Positions 36,437 to 45,074 of a stretch of DNA of 64,000 bases are shown here, piece after piece (position 1 is the first letter of the stretch; the number at the start of each line of letters is the position of its first letter). The DNA lies in assembly GCA_964564415.1 (NCBI GenBank), contig CAZMAV010000007.1:166179-230178 (forward strand), read 5' to 3'. A program made the translations under genes and the position numbers. This DNA is from JALEFZ01 sp964564415 (GTDB taxonomy: Bacteria; Bacteroidota; Bacteroidia; J057). The notes under the pieces are model-generated. The model ran no database searches. It saw only the letters and a program-made list of their open reading frames with translations, and was not told where the DNA came from.

Positions 36437-37744
36437 TTATGACAATTCTTTCCGATTTTTGATGCCGAGCAGCCTTAGTTTTTCTGCCCTTCGGGCCAGG
36501 CTGCCCTGTCCATCTTTGAGTTTGAGCATAGCATCCTGGTAGCTACGGCCGGCTTTGTCCAGGCTGGCGCCTACTTTTTCCATTTCTTCTACAAATCCTA
36601 CAAATTTATCAAACAAAGCTCCCCCCTGCCTGGCGATTTCCTGGGCATGGGCATTTTGCTGCTCCAGTTTCCAGAGGGAAGCTACCGTCCTCAGGGTCGC
36701 TGATAAGGTGGTAGGTCCCACCAGGATGACTTTGCGATCCCAGGCATAGGTAAAAAGATCAGGCTTGGCTTGAAGGGCCAGGGTGAAGGCGGGTTCTACC
36801 GGCATAAAGAGCAGGACAAACTCCGGACTGTTAATCCCTTCCAGATCGTCATAGTCCTTAGCACTCAATTGATCGACATGCAACTGCACAGCCTGAAGAT
36901 GCTTGTTGAGCTGCTTTTCCCGCTGACCTTCTGATTCGGCGTGAACATATTGCTCATAGGCCACCAGGGAAACTTTGGAATCCACGATGAGGTGCTTCTC
37001 ATCAGGCAGGCAGATCACCACATCGGGTTGAAGGCTGCGGCCCTCGGCATTTTTGAGCTGCATGCCTTTTGCCTGAACCACAAATTCTTCTCCTTCTCTT
37101 AGCCCACTGCTCTCGAGTATCCGGGACAGGACCATTTCTCCCCAGTTTCCCTGCATTTTTTTATCCCCTTTCAGGGCGCGTGTGAGGTTGCGAGCCTCTT
37201 CGCTCATCTGCAGGTTAAGGCCTACCAATTTTTGAATTTCTTTTTGCAAACTGAACCTCTCTCTGGCCTCCTGCTGATAGCTGTGCTCGACCCGCTTTTC
37301 AAAGTCCTCAATGCGGTCTTTGAGGGGTTGAAGCAGGTGATGGAGCTGAAATTGATTGTCCGAGGCCAACTTTTTGCTGTTTCGCTCCATGATCCCTCTG
37401 GCCAGGCTCTCAAATTCAAGGCGAAAGTTTTGCTGAAGCTGGCCAAGGTCTTTTTGCCGGTCCTCCCACTGCCGGGACAACTGAGCATAAGATTCCTTAA
37501 TCCGGCTCAGATCGCTGGTCAGGTCCAGAATTTGAGACTGGTAGTCGATCTGATCAGCCTTGGCCTGACGATAGAGGTCGTCCTGCTTGACCAATTGCTC
37601 TTCCAGGCTTTGCTTTTCGGTCTCCAGCCGGGTGCGCAGGTTGGCCTCCCTGGATATTTTTGACTGAAAATAAATGTAAGTGCCCAGGAAGCCCAGCATT
37701 CCTCCTCCCAGCAAAGACAGCATTATCAATGGCCAGATGTCCAT
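36437..37744 (-). CDS. rmuC: DNA recombination protein RmuC
   Basis: The protein has 435 residues. It has an N-terminal membrane helix (about 5-27), a long coiled coil (35-175) and the RmuC nuclease-like core (GNWGEMVLSRILESSGLREG, QPDVVICLPDEKHLIVDSKVSL, PEFVLLFMPVEPAF, VGPTTLSATLRTVASLWK). RmuC limits inversions at short inverted repeats in E. coli; it belongs to the PD-(D/E)XK superfamily and is a candidate nuclease. The gene is complete and typical. It lies 97 bp downstream of the DUF1415 gene in the same direction, which could be one transcript. Confidence 0.95.
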   Translation of the reverse strand: MDIWPLIMLSLLGGGMLGFLGTYIYFQSKISREANLRTRLETEKQSLEEQLVKQDDLYRQAKADQIDYQSQILDLTSDLSRIKESYAQLSRQWEDRQKDLGQLQQNFRLEFESLARGIMERNSKKLASDNQFQLHHLLQPLKDRIEDFEKRVEHSYQQEARERFSLQKEIQKLVGLNLQMSEEARNLTRALKGDKKMQGNWGEMVLSRILESSGLREGEEFVVQAKGMQLKNAEGRSLQPDVVICLPDEKHLIVDSKVSLVAYEQYVHAESEGQREKQLNKHLQAVQLHVDQLSAKDYDDLEGINSPEFVLLFMPVEPAFTLALQAKPDLFTYAWDRKVILVGPTTLSATLRTVASLWKLEQQNAHAQEIARQGGALFDKFVGFVEEMEKVGASLDKAGRSYQDAMLKLKDGQGSLARRAEKLRLLGIKNRKELS

Positions 37745-37841
37745 ACCAAAATCTATTTGTCACTCAAATTAGTATTTTACGGGCTACTTTCTAATTTTCC
37801 TAGAAGTAGATCAGAAAATTAGGTTTAAAAAGCTATTAAAT

Positions 37842-38378
37842 TCAACGGTAAAGTTCCTCAATTTCCTCCCAGCTTAGGGCTTCGAAGGTCTCGATATTTC
37901 TGAGGGGAATATTTTCAGGGTCAGGATAATTGTAGAGGGCTTCGTTGATCACTACCTGCCGGAGGATGTGAAGCATGGGATAGGGTGAGCGGTTGGTGTA
38001 GTTTTGCTTGGCTCCTGTTCGGGTCCCTCCAAATTGGTAATCGGGATGAAAGGTAGCTACCTGAAAGTCTTCGTCAAGTTTGGTTTCCTTCATCACCTCT
38101 CCAAGGTCAGCAACAAAGTCGAGGTAGTCATCAAAATCTCTAAGCACCTCGGGATGAATGAGGATAAGGGTATTGACTTGTGGAATAGGCTTGGCACTGA
38201 GGTAGACAATGGCTTCGAGGAGGTCCTCCATAAGGTCGCTGGGATGCTTAGCCTGGGTGATCCGCAGTTTGAGGCTATCCTTATCGATGACAGGCTTAGC
38301 AAAGGGACAGGTACCGAGGCCGAGCACGGATTTCAGAATCCAGTCACGGGTCTTTTGTATTACCGCTTCCTTATTCAT
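37842..38378 (-). CDS. DUF1415 domain protein
   Basis: The protein has 178 residues. DUF1415 features are LGTCPFAKPV near residues 21-30, TLILIHPEVL, FQVATFHPDYQFGG, NRSPYPMLHILR and the closing EEIEELYR. The family has a conserved Cys-Pro-Phe-Ala motif and no assigned function. The protein is cytoplasmic. It is divergent from yjjX, with only 39 bp between the two ATGs, so the two genes must share or overlap promoter elements. Confidence 0.9.
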   Translation of the reverse strand: MNKEAVIQKTRDWILKSVLGLGTCPFAKPVIDKDSLKLRITQAKHPSDLMEDLLEAIVYLSAKPIPQVNTLILIHPEVLRDFDDYLDFVADLGEVMKETKLDEDFQVATFHPDYQFGGTRTGAKQNYTNRSPYPMLHILRQVVINEALYNYPDPENIPLRNIETFEALSWEEIEELYR

Positions 38379-38417
38379 AGATTCGTATGTAGAAGTTCCT
38401 TGCGAGTCTTTTTACTT

Positions 38418-38942
38418 ATGAAAATCACGGTTGCCTCTCTCAATCCAGTCAAGATCAGAGCTGTAGAACAGAGCGTATCAGAACTCTGGCCTAATATTAC
38501 ACCAAATATTCAGGGGATAAAAGTTCCTTCAGAGGTGAGCGATCAGCCGATGAGTGATGCCGAAACCCGTAAAGGAGCCCATAAAAGGGTGCAAAATGCC
38601 ATGAAACAGGGCACCCAGGTAGATTATTGGGTAGGCATTGAAGCCGGTGTGGAGGATTGGGGCGATAAGATGGGGGCCTTTGCCTGGGTAGTCATCGCGA
38701 ATCGGGATCGGGTTGGCGAAGCGCGGTCAGCGACTTTTTTCCTCCCCAAAAAAGTCGCTCAACTCATTCGCTCCGGCATGGAACTCGGAGAAGCCGACGA
38801 TATCGTCTTTGGTTCCATCCATTCCAAGTACAACGACGGCGCCATAGGCCTGCTCACCCACAACGCCATCACCCGAGAAACCCTCTATATCCATCCGGTC
38901 ATCATGGCCTTCATCCCCTTTATCAGAGGGGAGTTTTATTGA
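38418..38942 (+). CDS. yjjX: Inosine/xanthosine triphosphatase (YjjX family)
   Basis: The protein has 174 residues. The ATG at 38418 gives MKITVASLNPVKIRAV; a longer open frame reaching back to 38004 is antisense to the DUF1415 gene and is not coding. Family motifs are QPMSDAETRKGAHKR, DYWVGIEAGVE, AFAWVVIANR and the G.G/YNDGAIGLLT end. The enzyme hydrolyses ITP and XTP to keep damaged purines out of nucleic acid. It is cytoplasmic, and divergent from DUF1415. Confidence 0.94.
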   Translation: MKITVASLNPVKIRAVEQSVSELWPNITPNIQGIKVPSEVSDQPMSDAETRKGAHKRVQNAMKQGTQVDYWVGIEAGVEDWGDKMGAFAWVVIANRDRVGEARSATFFLPKKVAQLIRSGMELGEADDIVFGSIHSKYNDGAIGLLTHNAITRETLYIHPVIMAFIPFIRGEFY

Positions 38943-39001
38943 GAGGGGATTTTTATATTTCAACAACCAACCCCCGAAATAAAGGGTTCCTCGATCAAGT
39001 A

Positions 39002-39112
39002 TTCATGATTATCACGAATCATTTTTTTGGGGATACAACTCATGGTGCCCTTGGGCTTGAAAACAAGTTACTTATGATAAGCCCAACAGCAGGTTAGCCA
39101 TTCATTCGTGAT
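39002..39112 (-). repeat. Interspersed palindromic element, copy B (inverted)
   Basis: This is the same element as copy A, on the opposite strand. The ends are inverted repeats, ATCACGAAT at 39011-39019 and ATTCGTGAT at 39104-39112, so this copy shows its boundaries best. Inside, TGGGCTT (39052-39058) pairs with AAGCCCA (39079-39085) around an AAGTTACTTAT loop. The blocks shared with copy A on the minus strand are GCTGTTGGG, ATAAGT, TATC followed by seven A residues, and ATGATTCGTGAT. Confidence 0.75.
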
Positions 39113-39349
39113 TATTATTTTTAATGATTGTCCTCGACTTTACCCCTAAAGTATTCGAGGTTTTCTTAGTTACAAATTATTGATAATTAAGCAATTGGAA
39201 AATGTGTAGATTTTTTAGGCTAAATTTTTGGCTAAAAACCCTAAACTATCTTTTCCAGTTTCAACCTTATTCAAGACAAAAGCCTGATTCCAGCGACTTA
39301 AGTGGGGGAAAGAAACGGATATACATTTTATTTTTTACCAAATCCCACA

Positions 39350-39377
39350 AAAAAAACAGACGAGCCCTGCCCGTCTG
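39350..39377 (-). terminator. Rho-independent terminator for the S46 peptidase gene
   Basis: A 6-bp stem CAGACG/CGTCTG (39357-39362 with 39372-39377) with a GC-rich loop is followed on the minus strand by eight T residues (A-run 39349-39356). It lies 30 bp beyond the stop at 39408. Confidence 0.8.
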
Positions 39378-39407
39378 CTTTTCTTCCATTTCTTTTTAAC
39401 GATCCCC

Positions 39408-41672
39408 TTACTTCACAATCGTCATTTCGCGGATTAGCCTCTCGGCTTCACCATATTTGTCGATGATGAATAGGAGGTAGCGGGCATCCGCAACAATGGT
39501 CCGGTTGACTTCTTTGAGCACCTGCACGTCTCCGCACATGGATTCCCAATTGCCATCAAAGGCCACACCTACCAATTCTCCCTTGCCATTAAGTACTGGA
39601 GAACCAGAGTTACCTCCCGTAATGTCGTTGGTGGTGAGGAAGTTGACAGGCATGTAGCCATCCTCATCGGCGTAGTCGCCAAAATCCTTGCTGTTGATCA
39701 GGTTGCGAAGTTTTTCGGGAACCTGATAATCGGGATTTTCGGGATCGTACTTGGCCATGATGCCCTCAGTAGAAGTGTACCAATTGTAGGTAACAGAGTC
39801 ACCGGCACTGTAAGGCAGAACCTTCCCATATGAAAAACGGGTGGTAGAATTGGCGTCTGGATAGAAGATCCTGTCAGGATTCATCTCCATCATTCCTTTT
39901 ATATAATCTCTTCTGAGCCCGCTGATTTGGGTGGAAAAGGTTTGCAGGACGATGAGGGCCTTGCTTCGGTAAACATCCAAAACTTCAGTGACCAGGAGGA
40001 GGAGGGGATCATCGCCCAGCACCTCTTTGTCAGGGTTTTGGAGGAATTCTTCCATCATGGCGGGATTGGCACCCAAGGAACGCTCATAGGCCGTATCGGT
40101 CCAGGCGACAAAACGCTCCAACTCGCTCATTTTGTCCCATTTTTTACGATTCTTACGGCCCTGCTTTTTCAGCTTCCTTTTTTCCTTCCTGGAGAGGTCT
40201 GTCTCTGTGGTCATGGGAAAAGAATGCTTCCCCTCGACAATTTCGTCAAACAATTCAGGCCGAATCTCTTCTCCAAAGTCAGTGTACATCGCCTTGAGGT
40301 GGCCCTTATAGATTTTTTTGTCCATTCCCCTGAGGAAATCTTCATAAAACTGAGGGAGGGCTTCCTTCATCCGGCTTACCTCCTGCTTTTGGGCTTCTTC
40401 TCCTCCTCTGCTCATCATGGTTTCCAGGCGGCGGAGGCTGGAAAGGGTAAAATACAGGGCCTTGGAAGCGGAGGATGGATTGGCCATGGCATAAATCAGG
40501 TATTGATTGAGGTGGTCGGCATCCTTCTGTAGGGCATAGAGTTCTTCGATTTCTTCCAGGATAGAGCCGTAGGCTTTTCTCCTTTCGGGGTCCATTTCGA
40601 CCCATGCCTGAAAGGCCATTTCTTCCTTTTTGTGCTTTTCGACGATGTCGTTGCGTTTCAGCATGGTAGAGGCTCCCTTAAAATACTTGTAGTAGTTCAT
40701 CAGAGAGGCATAGTCACCTGAGAGTTGGAGGCGATTGGCCTCGCTTTCAGCCATGGCTTCCTTCATTGCGCTGGTCGTAATTTCCCGCATGGTGATATGG
40801 TCGGGATAATTATTTTCGATGAGGTGAGACACAGCAAAGGAAGTCAGGTAGCGGGTGGTCGTGCCAGGATAGCCCATGATCATGGTAAAGTCATCCTTGT
40901 CGACTCCGGCATTGGAGACGGAAAAGTAATTGACGGGTTGATAAGGCTGATTGTCTAGAGAGTAGTCGGCAGGTCGGTTACTGGAATCTGCGTATACCCG
41001 AAGCAGGGCAAAATCACCCGTATGGCGGGGCCACATCCAATTGTCGGTATCATAACCAAATTTTCCTATGTCCTGGGGCGGAACTCCTGCCAGGCGAACA
41101 TCGGTGTATACCTCGTAGACATAGAGGTAATATTCCAGGCCATGGTACATTTCGGCCACATCAGCGACGAAGAGGCCTCCTTGCTCATTTTCTGCGATAA
41201 TGGCTTCGATCTGTGTTTGAATCCCCTCCTGTCCATTCTCCAGAACCTGATCGGTTACCTTCTCGATTTTTTTCAGAAAACCCGCTGTCATTCCTTTCAG
41301 GGGGATTTCATCTGATTGATTTTCTGGCCAAAACCCCTGGGTCAGGTGGTCCTCCTCAGGGGTTGAAATAGCTGCTACTTCATCATAGGCACAGTGGTGA
41401 TTGGTAATGAGGAGGCCATTGGGAGAGATGGCTCCGGCGGTACAGGAACCTCCACTGAGGACCACAACGGCATCTTTGAGGGAAGGATTATCTTCACTGT
41501 AGATAGAATCCGGCGGAATCTCAAGTCCGATTTCTACCATTTCTTCTCCCTTCAGTTCGGCTACGGTATTGGGCAGCCACATGCCTTCGATGTAGCCCGG
41601 ATTTTGGGCCATGGAAGGTACTGCCAGGGTCAGCAGGAGGCCCAAAAGACAGATTTTAGTGCTTTTAATCAT
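39408..41672 (-). CDS. S46 family dipeptidyl-peptidase (DPP7/DPP11-like)
   Basis: The protein has 754 residues. The signal peptide ends PSMAQ. The serine-peptidase elements are TNHHC at 90-94 (catalytic His), the Asp-bearing NWMWPRHTGDFALLRVYA, and GGNSGSP with Ser689. A helical lid domain lies between. S46 enzymes release dipeptides from peptides at the periplasmic or outer-membrane face and feed amino-acid catabolism. The residue that distinguishes DPP7 (hydrophobic) from DPP11 (acidic P1) cannot be placed here with confidence. It is the last gene of the run from the SDR gene 39 bp upstream, and ends at a terminator. Confidence 0.93.
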   Translation of the reverse strand: MIKSTKICLLGLLLTLAVPSMAQNPGYIEGMWLPNTVAELKGEEMVEIGLEIPPDSIYSEDNPSLKDAVVVLSGGSCTAGAISPNGLLITNHHCAYDEVAAISTPEEDHLTQGFWPENQSDEIPLKGMTAGFLKKIEKVTDQVLENGQEGIQTQIEAIIAENEQGGLFVADVAEMYHGLEYYLYVYEVYTDVRLAGVPPQDIGKFGYDTDNWMWPRHTGDFALLRVYADSSNRPADYSLDNQPYQPVNYFSVSNAGVDKDDFTMIMGYPGTTTRYLTSFAVSHLIENNYPDHITMREITTSAMKEAMAESEANRLQLSGDYASLMNYYKYFKGASTMLKRNDIVEKHKKEEMAFQAWVEMDPERRKAYGSILEEIEELYALQKDADHLNQYLIYAMANPSSASKALYFTLSSLRRLETMMSRGGEEAQKQEVSRMKEALPQFYEDFLRGMDKKIYKGHLKAMYTDFGEEIRPELFDEIVEGKHSFPMTTETDLSRKEKRKLKKQGRKNRKKWDKMSELERFVAWTDTAYERSLGANPAMMEEFLQNPDKEVLGDDPLLLLVTEVLDVYRSKALIVLQTFSTQISGLRRDYIKGMMEMNPDRIFYPDANSTTRFSYGKVLPYSAGDSVTYNWYTSTEGIMAKYDPENPDYQVPEKLRNLINSKDFGDYADEDGYMPVNFLTTNDITGGNSGSPVLNGKGELVGVAFDGNWESMCGDVQVLKEVNRTIVADARYLLFIIDKYGEAERLIREMTIVK

Positions 41673-41711
41673 TGTTACTTTTGTTTATACTGGTTTGATT
41701 TTAGGTAAAAA

Positions 41712-42461
41712 TTAGTCTTGCCGATGCACGTGATGGGAGGAAGCCTGTGCGGTAGGCATGACTACAATATCATTAATGGTCACATGGGGAGGGGTGTGTG
41801 CGACATACCAAATGATATCTGCAACGTCAGTTCCACGCAGGGGTTGCATTCCTTTGTAGACCTTGTCGGCCTCGTCTTTGTCTCCTTTGAAACGAACGAT
41901 AGAAAATTCTGTTTCCACCAATCCGGGAGCCACGTTGGTTACCTTGATTCCGTGGGGGAGGAGGTCCATCCTCATGGCTTTGGAAAGGGCATCTACGGCA
42001 TGCTTTGAAGCACAGTAGACATTGCCACCGGGATATACTTCCTTACCGGCGATCGAACCTACATTGATGATGTGTCCCTTGCCGCGTTGAATCATGGCGG
42101 GTGCCAGGGTCCGGCTTACGTAGAGAAGACCTTTGACATTGGTGTCAATCATGCGCTCCCAGTCGTCCACGACACCCTCCTGAAAAGGCCCCTTTCCCAC
42201 GGCCAGACCTGCATTGTTGACAAGTATGTCTATGTCTTTCCATTTATTGGGCAACTGCTGAAAGCTTTCTTCCACGGCTTTTTGATTTCTGACGTCAAAA
42301 GCCAGAGGGAGAACTTCGGTATCCAGGCGCAGAGCCAGGTCTTCCAACCTCGGAGCCCTTCTTCCTGTGATGATGAGGCGGTATTCGTGGCGGGCGAAGA
42401 GTTCAGCAGTTGCCAGGCCAATGCCTGCGGTAGCTCCCGTAATGAGTACAGTCTTTGTCAT
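41712..42461 (-). CDS. SDR family NAD(P)-dependent oxidoreductase
   Basis: The protein has 249 residues. ATG at 42461 follows a good Shine-Dalgarno (AAGGAG) and starts the TGATAGIG cofactor motif at residues 8-15; the longer open frame adds nothing conserved. NNAGL, the catalytic Ser in VGSIAGK, and the YCASK Tyr/Lys pair are present. It is closest in pattern to the YdfG group of 3-hydroxy-acid/serine dehydrogenases, but the substrate is uncertain. It is cytoplasmic, 36 bp downstream of the GNAT gene. Confidence 0.92.
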   Translation of the reverse strand: MTKTVLITGATAGIGLATAELFARHEYRLIITGRRAPRLEDLALRLDTEVLPLAFDVRNQKAVEESFQQLPNKWKDIDILVNNAGLAVGKGPFQEGVVDDWERMIDTNVKGLLYVSRTLAPAMIQRGKGHIINVGSIAGKEVYPGGNVYCASKHAVDALSKAMRMDLLPHGIKVTNVAPGLVETEFSIVRFKGDKDEADKVYKGMQPLRGTDVADIIWYVAHTPPHVTINDIVVMPTAQASSHHVHRQD

Positions 42462-42497
42462 TTCTCCTTCGTTTTTTCGGGAAAAAAGCAATAAGCC

Positions 42498-42974
42498 CTA
42501 AGAAGTCCAATTTTCCATTTGATCCCGGTACAATTTACAGTCGATCCAGCCCCCGTCGAAGTGAGCTTTCAGGCCTTTGTACATCTCAATGGCGGGAGTA
42601 TTCCAGTCCAGCACTTGCCATTTGATCAGGCGGGCGTCTTGTTCTACTCCGTATGCCACCAAGTTGCCAAGGAGTCTCTTCCCAATGCCCTGTCTGCGAT
42701 ATGGCTCGCTCACGACAAGGTCATCCAGGTAGAGCAATTTTCCTTTCCAGGTAGAATAGCCAAAGAAAAACAGGGCAATCCCTACGATTTTACCACCTGC
42801 ATTTTCGGCTATCATGCATTCAAATAAGGTATTATCCAGCTCAAAACCATCGCGTTGGTAGATTTTGGGACTGGTTTCGACGGCTTCAGGGGCTTTTTCG
42901 TAGGCTGCGAGTTCGCGGACGAGTTCATGGACGCCTTCCATGTCTTCTTTGAGGGCTTTGCGAATCTGAATCAT
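42498..42974 (-). CDS. GNAT family N-acetyltransferase
   Basis: The protein has 158 residues. The GNAT fold is clear: IRKALKEDMEGVHELVREL at the start, LDDLVVSEPYRRQGIGKRLL for acetyl-CoA binding, and WQVLDWNTPAIEMYKGL near the end. This pattern is like the diamine/thialysine acetyltransferases (SSAT group), so a polyamine or thialysine substrate is possible. The protein is cytoplasmic. It lies between cutA (60 bp) and the SDR gene (36 bp). Confidence 0.92.
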   Translation of the reverse strand: MIQIRKALKEDMEGVHELVRELAAYEKAPEAVETSPKIYQRDGFELDNTLFECMIAENAGGKIVGIALFFFGYSTWKGKLLYLDDLVVSEPYRRQGIGKRLLGNLVAYGVEQDARLIKWQVLDWNTPAIEMYKGLKAHFDGGWIDCKLYRDQMENWTS

Positions 42975-43034
42975 GAAATTAGGTTTTGCCTTAAATGGTC
43001 TTGCAGTTTAAATCTTCCTAAAGAAAAAAACAGA

Positions 43035-43361
43035 TCAGCCCTCCTTCACGCCTGTTTGTTCTCCGATCCATTGGAGGAAGGTCGGATTTCCACCATAGAT
43101 GGGTAGGCTTACCAGGCAGGGAACTTCGTAGCTATGGACTTCTTTGACTTTTTGGACCAGGGCGGGAACTTGTTCTTCTCTTGACTTGGCGATCAGGATG
43201 GTTTCGTTTGCCTCTACCATTTCTCCTTTCCACCAATAAGCCGAGGTCATTCCCTCTATGACGTTGATGCAGGCGACGAGGTGATTTTGAAGCAGGACTT
43301 TTCCCAGGCGAAGGGCTTCTGCCTTGTCCTCACAAGTAATGTAAATAAATCTGGCTTTCAC
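43035..43361 (-). CDS. cutA: Divalent-cation tolerance protein CutA
   Basis: The protein has 108 residues. It starts with GTG at 43361 and has the CutA pattern: FIYITCEDKAEALRLGKVLL, LVACINVIEGMTSAYWWKGEM and HSYEVPCLVSLPI. CutA forms stable trimers related to PII signalling proteins; in E. coli mutations affect copper tolerance, but the molecular role is unclear. It is cytoplasmic. It follows the 4Fe-4S membrane protein gene after 89 bp, a gap containing an 8-bp inverted repeat (43399-43432). Confidence 0.95.
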   Translation of the reverse strand: MKARFIYITCEDKAEALRLGKVLLQNHLVACINVIEGMTSAYWWKGEMVEANETILIAKSREEQVPALVQKVKEVHSYEVPCLVSLPIYGGNPTFLQWIGEQTGVKEG

Positions 43362-43398
43362 GTTGATTTTTACGCCGAAGGTAAGGAAAAAGGGCCGC

Positions 43399-43432
43399 AG
43401 GAGCTAGCTTTTGCGATCCTTTATCCTAGCTC
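43399..43432. repeat. Inverted repeat between cutA and the 4Fe-4S protein gene
   Basis: GGAGCTAG and CTAGCTCC form a perfect 8-bp stem separated by 18 nt. A poly-T stretch follows on the minus strand only after a further GC-rich gap, so this is either a weak attenuator or an operator for the downstream genes. Confidence 0.4.
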
Positions 43433-43450
43433 CTAATGGAGCCCCTTGAA

Positions 43451-45046
43451 TCAGTATCTTACCTCATCCATTCTGGAATTGTCGGTGTTGGGACCATTTT
43501 CTAAGGCAAGGACTCCACGGGGACACACGGCAGCGCAGACTCCACAGCCCACACAACTTGCCCTTACGATATTTTGTCCTCGCTGGGCGTAGGCCCTCAC
43601 ATCGATGCCCATTTCGCAGTAGGTAGAGCAATTGCCACAAGAGATGCACTGTCCTCCGTTGGTGGTGATTCTAAATCGAGAGAAAAAGCGTTGCTGCAAG
43701 CCCAAAATTGCCGCCATAGGACAGCCAAAACGGCACCAGACCCGGCTTCCCATTAGGGGATAGAAACCCACCCCAATGACTCCCGAAAAGATAGCTCCGA
43801 TAAAAAAGCCGTAATACTTGCGCAGGGGATAGCTCTCCATGAAAAATACGTTTTGATTGTCTTGCAAAAAGGCCCACACCGTAAATCCTGTGATCGCCAC
43901 CATGAGGACCGAAGCGATAATTTTGATGTCTCTTTCTACTGTGCCAAAGAGTTTGGGCCTTGCCCAGACCAGGATCGTGAGGCCCAGCATGACCAGGACG
44001 ACCATTGCCGTAAATATTTCCTTGGTAATCCACAATCCCTGGTCATTGCCGTGGAGGTAGCTAAAGACCACCGCAATGGTCATGACAATAACAAAGACCA
44101 AGACAGAGTGAATGATCCACCGCTCTATTTTCCAGGCTTTGAGAGATTTGTCGGAGAGGTGTCGGAAGGGATCACCCGCAGTTTCTGCCAGGCCTCCACA
44201 GCCGCATACCCAGCTACAATACCATCTTTTGCCAAAGAAATAGGTCAAAATAGGTGAAATGATAAAGACCGAGGCGATTCCTACCACCAGCATGATAAAG
44301 CCGAGGTTGCCTGTCAGGTCATTAAGGGTGGAATTGGTCATGGCATCCAACCTGTAGCCGTCAAAATTGTAATAATTGAGTGGCCACATATTTTTCAGGT
44401 CGTAATAAGGGACAGACAGTCCCAATTCTTCAATTTGGGGCTTATCGTTGAGCCTGGCCATGAATTCCGGAATCAGGAAGGCAAAGGCAGTCTGGAAAAA
44501 CATCACCGAAATGGTCCGAATCACATGGTAGGCCGAGTGTCGGTATTTCCAGATGTATTTGATTCCCATGATGATGATGGCCACGGTATAAAAAGTGCCG
44601 TAGACAAACCATTGGGAAGCGGGGTTGCCACTCAGCATATAGCTTAGGGGATCGAAGACGGCTACCAAGCCCCCATTGGCTCCTTCGTTGTTGATGCCCA
44701 GCCATTCGGGGTAAAAATAAAGGGCAACATAAAATGCGGTAAGGGCGATGCCCAGTATCCAACCCCAATTGCCCCTGCTGGACTCGGAAAAAAACCAGAC
44801 ACCATTGTTTTTGATTCCCGCTTCTTCATTGCGGTAGGTGGCCCAGGCGTAGAGGATGCCTCCTCCGGAAAAAAGGCCTAGAATTGACCATAGAAAGGCT
44901 GCTTCTCGGGTGGCAGCAGCACCAAAGATGGCGAGAAAGACCAGGGTGATGGCCACGCCCACCATGGCGAGACCTACTTTTTGGGCGCCGTTGAGGTTGC
45001 GAACACCTGGATTGGCGATCGACAGGCTGGCATCTATTTGGCTCAT
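43451..45046 (-). CDS. Polytopic membrane 4Fe-4S protein (NapH/NosR/CcoG-like)
   Basis: The protein has 531 residues and about ten to eleven predicted membrane helices. A conserved WYCSWVCGCGGLAE motif lies near residue 278 and WCRFGCPMAA near 443, both typical of the NapH/NosR/RdxA quinol-oxidising family. The C-terminus carries two ferredoxin-type 4Fe-4S clusters, CISCGNCSTYCEMG and CVGCGVCAAVCPRG. The role is to pass electrons between quinol or a soluble donor and an acceptor across the membrane; the acceptor is unknown. It follows the FAD oxidoreductase gene after 28 bp, so the two probably form one complex or pathway. Confidence 0.88.
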   Translation of the reverse strand: MSQIDASLSIANPGVRNLNGAQKVGLAMVGVAITLVFLAIFGAAATREAAFLWSILGLFSGGGILYAWATYRNEEAGIKNNGVWFFSESSRGNWGWILGIALTAFYVALYFYPEWLGINNEGANGGLVAVFDPLSYMLSGNPASQWFVYGTFYTVAIIIMGIKYIWKYRHSAYHVIRTISVMFFQTAFAFLIPEFMARLNDKPQIEELGLSVPYYDLKNMWPLNYYNFDGYRLDAMTNSTLNDLTGNLGFIMLVVGIASVFIISPILTYFFGKRWYCSWVCGCGGLAETAGDPFRHLSDKSLKAWKIERWIIHSVLVFVIVMTIAVVFSYLHGNDQGLWITKEIFTAMVVLVMLGLTILVWARPKLFGTVERDIKIIASVLMVAITGFTVWAFLQDNQNVFFMESYPLRKYYGFFIGAIFSGVIGVGFYPLMGSRVWCRFGCPMAAILGLQQRFFSRFRITTNGGQCISCGNCSTYCEMGIDVRAYAQRGQNIVRASCVGCGVCAAVCPRGVLALENGPNTDNSRMDEVRY

Positions 45047-45074
45047 TGTTTATGTTAATTTTGGGGTGGATAGG

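Larger units (their letters stand above)
38943..39407. other. Intergenic region with repeat copy B
   Basis: About 465 bp lies between the convergent yjjX and S46 peptidase genes. It holds one copy of the interspersed palindromic element (39002-39112) and the terminator for the peptidase (39350-39377). The rest (39113-39345) is AT-rich without a supportable gene or RNA. Confidence 0.5.

Noticed and set aside
38004..38417. Extended N-terminus for yjjX
   Set aside because: The extension is antisense to the DUF1415 gene, whereas ATG 38418 matches the family start exactly.
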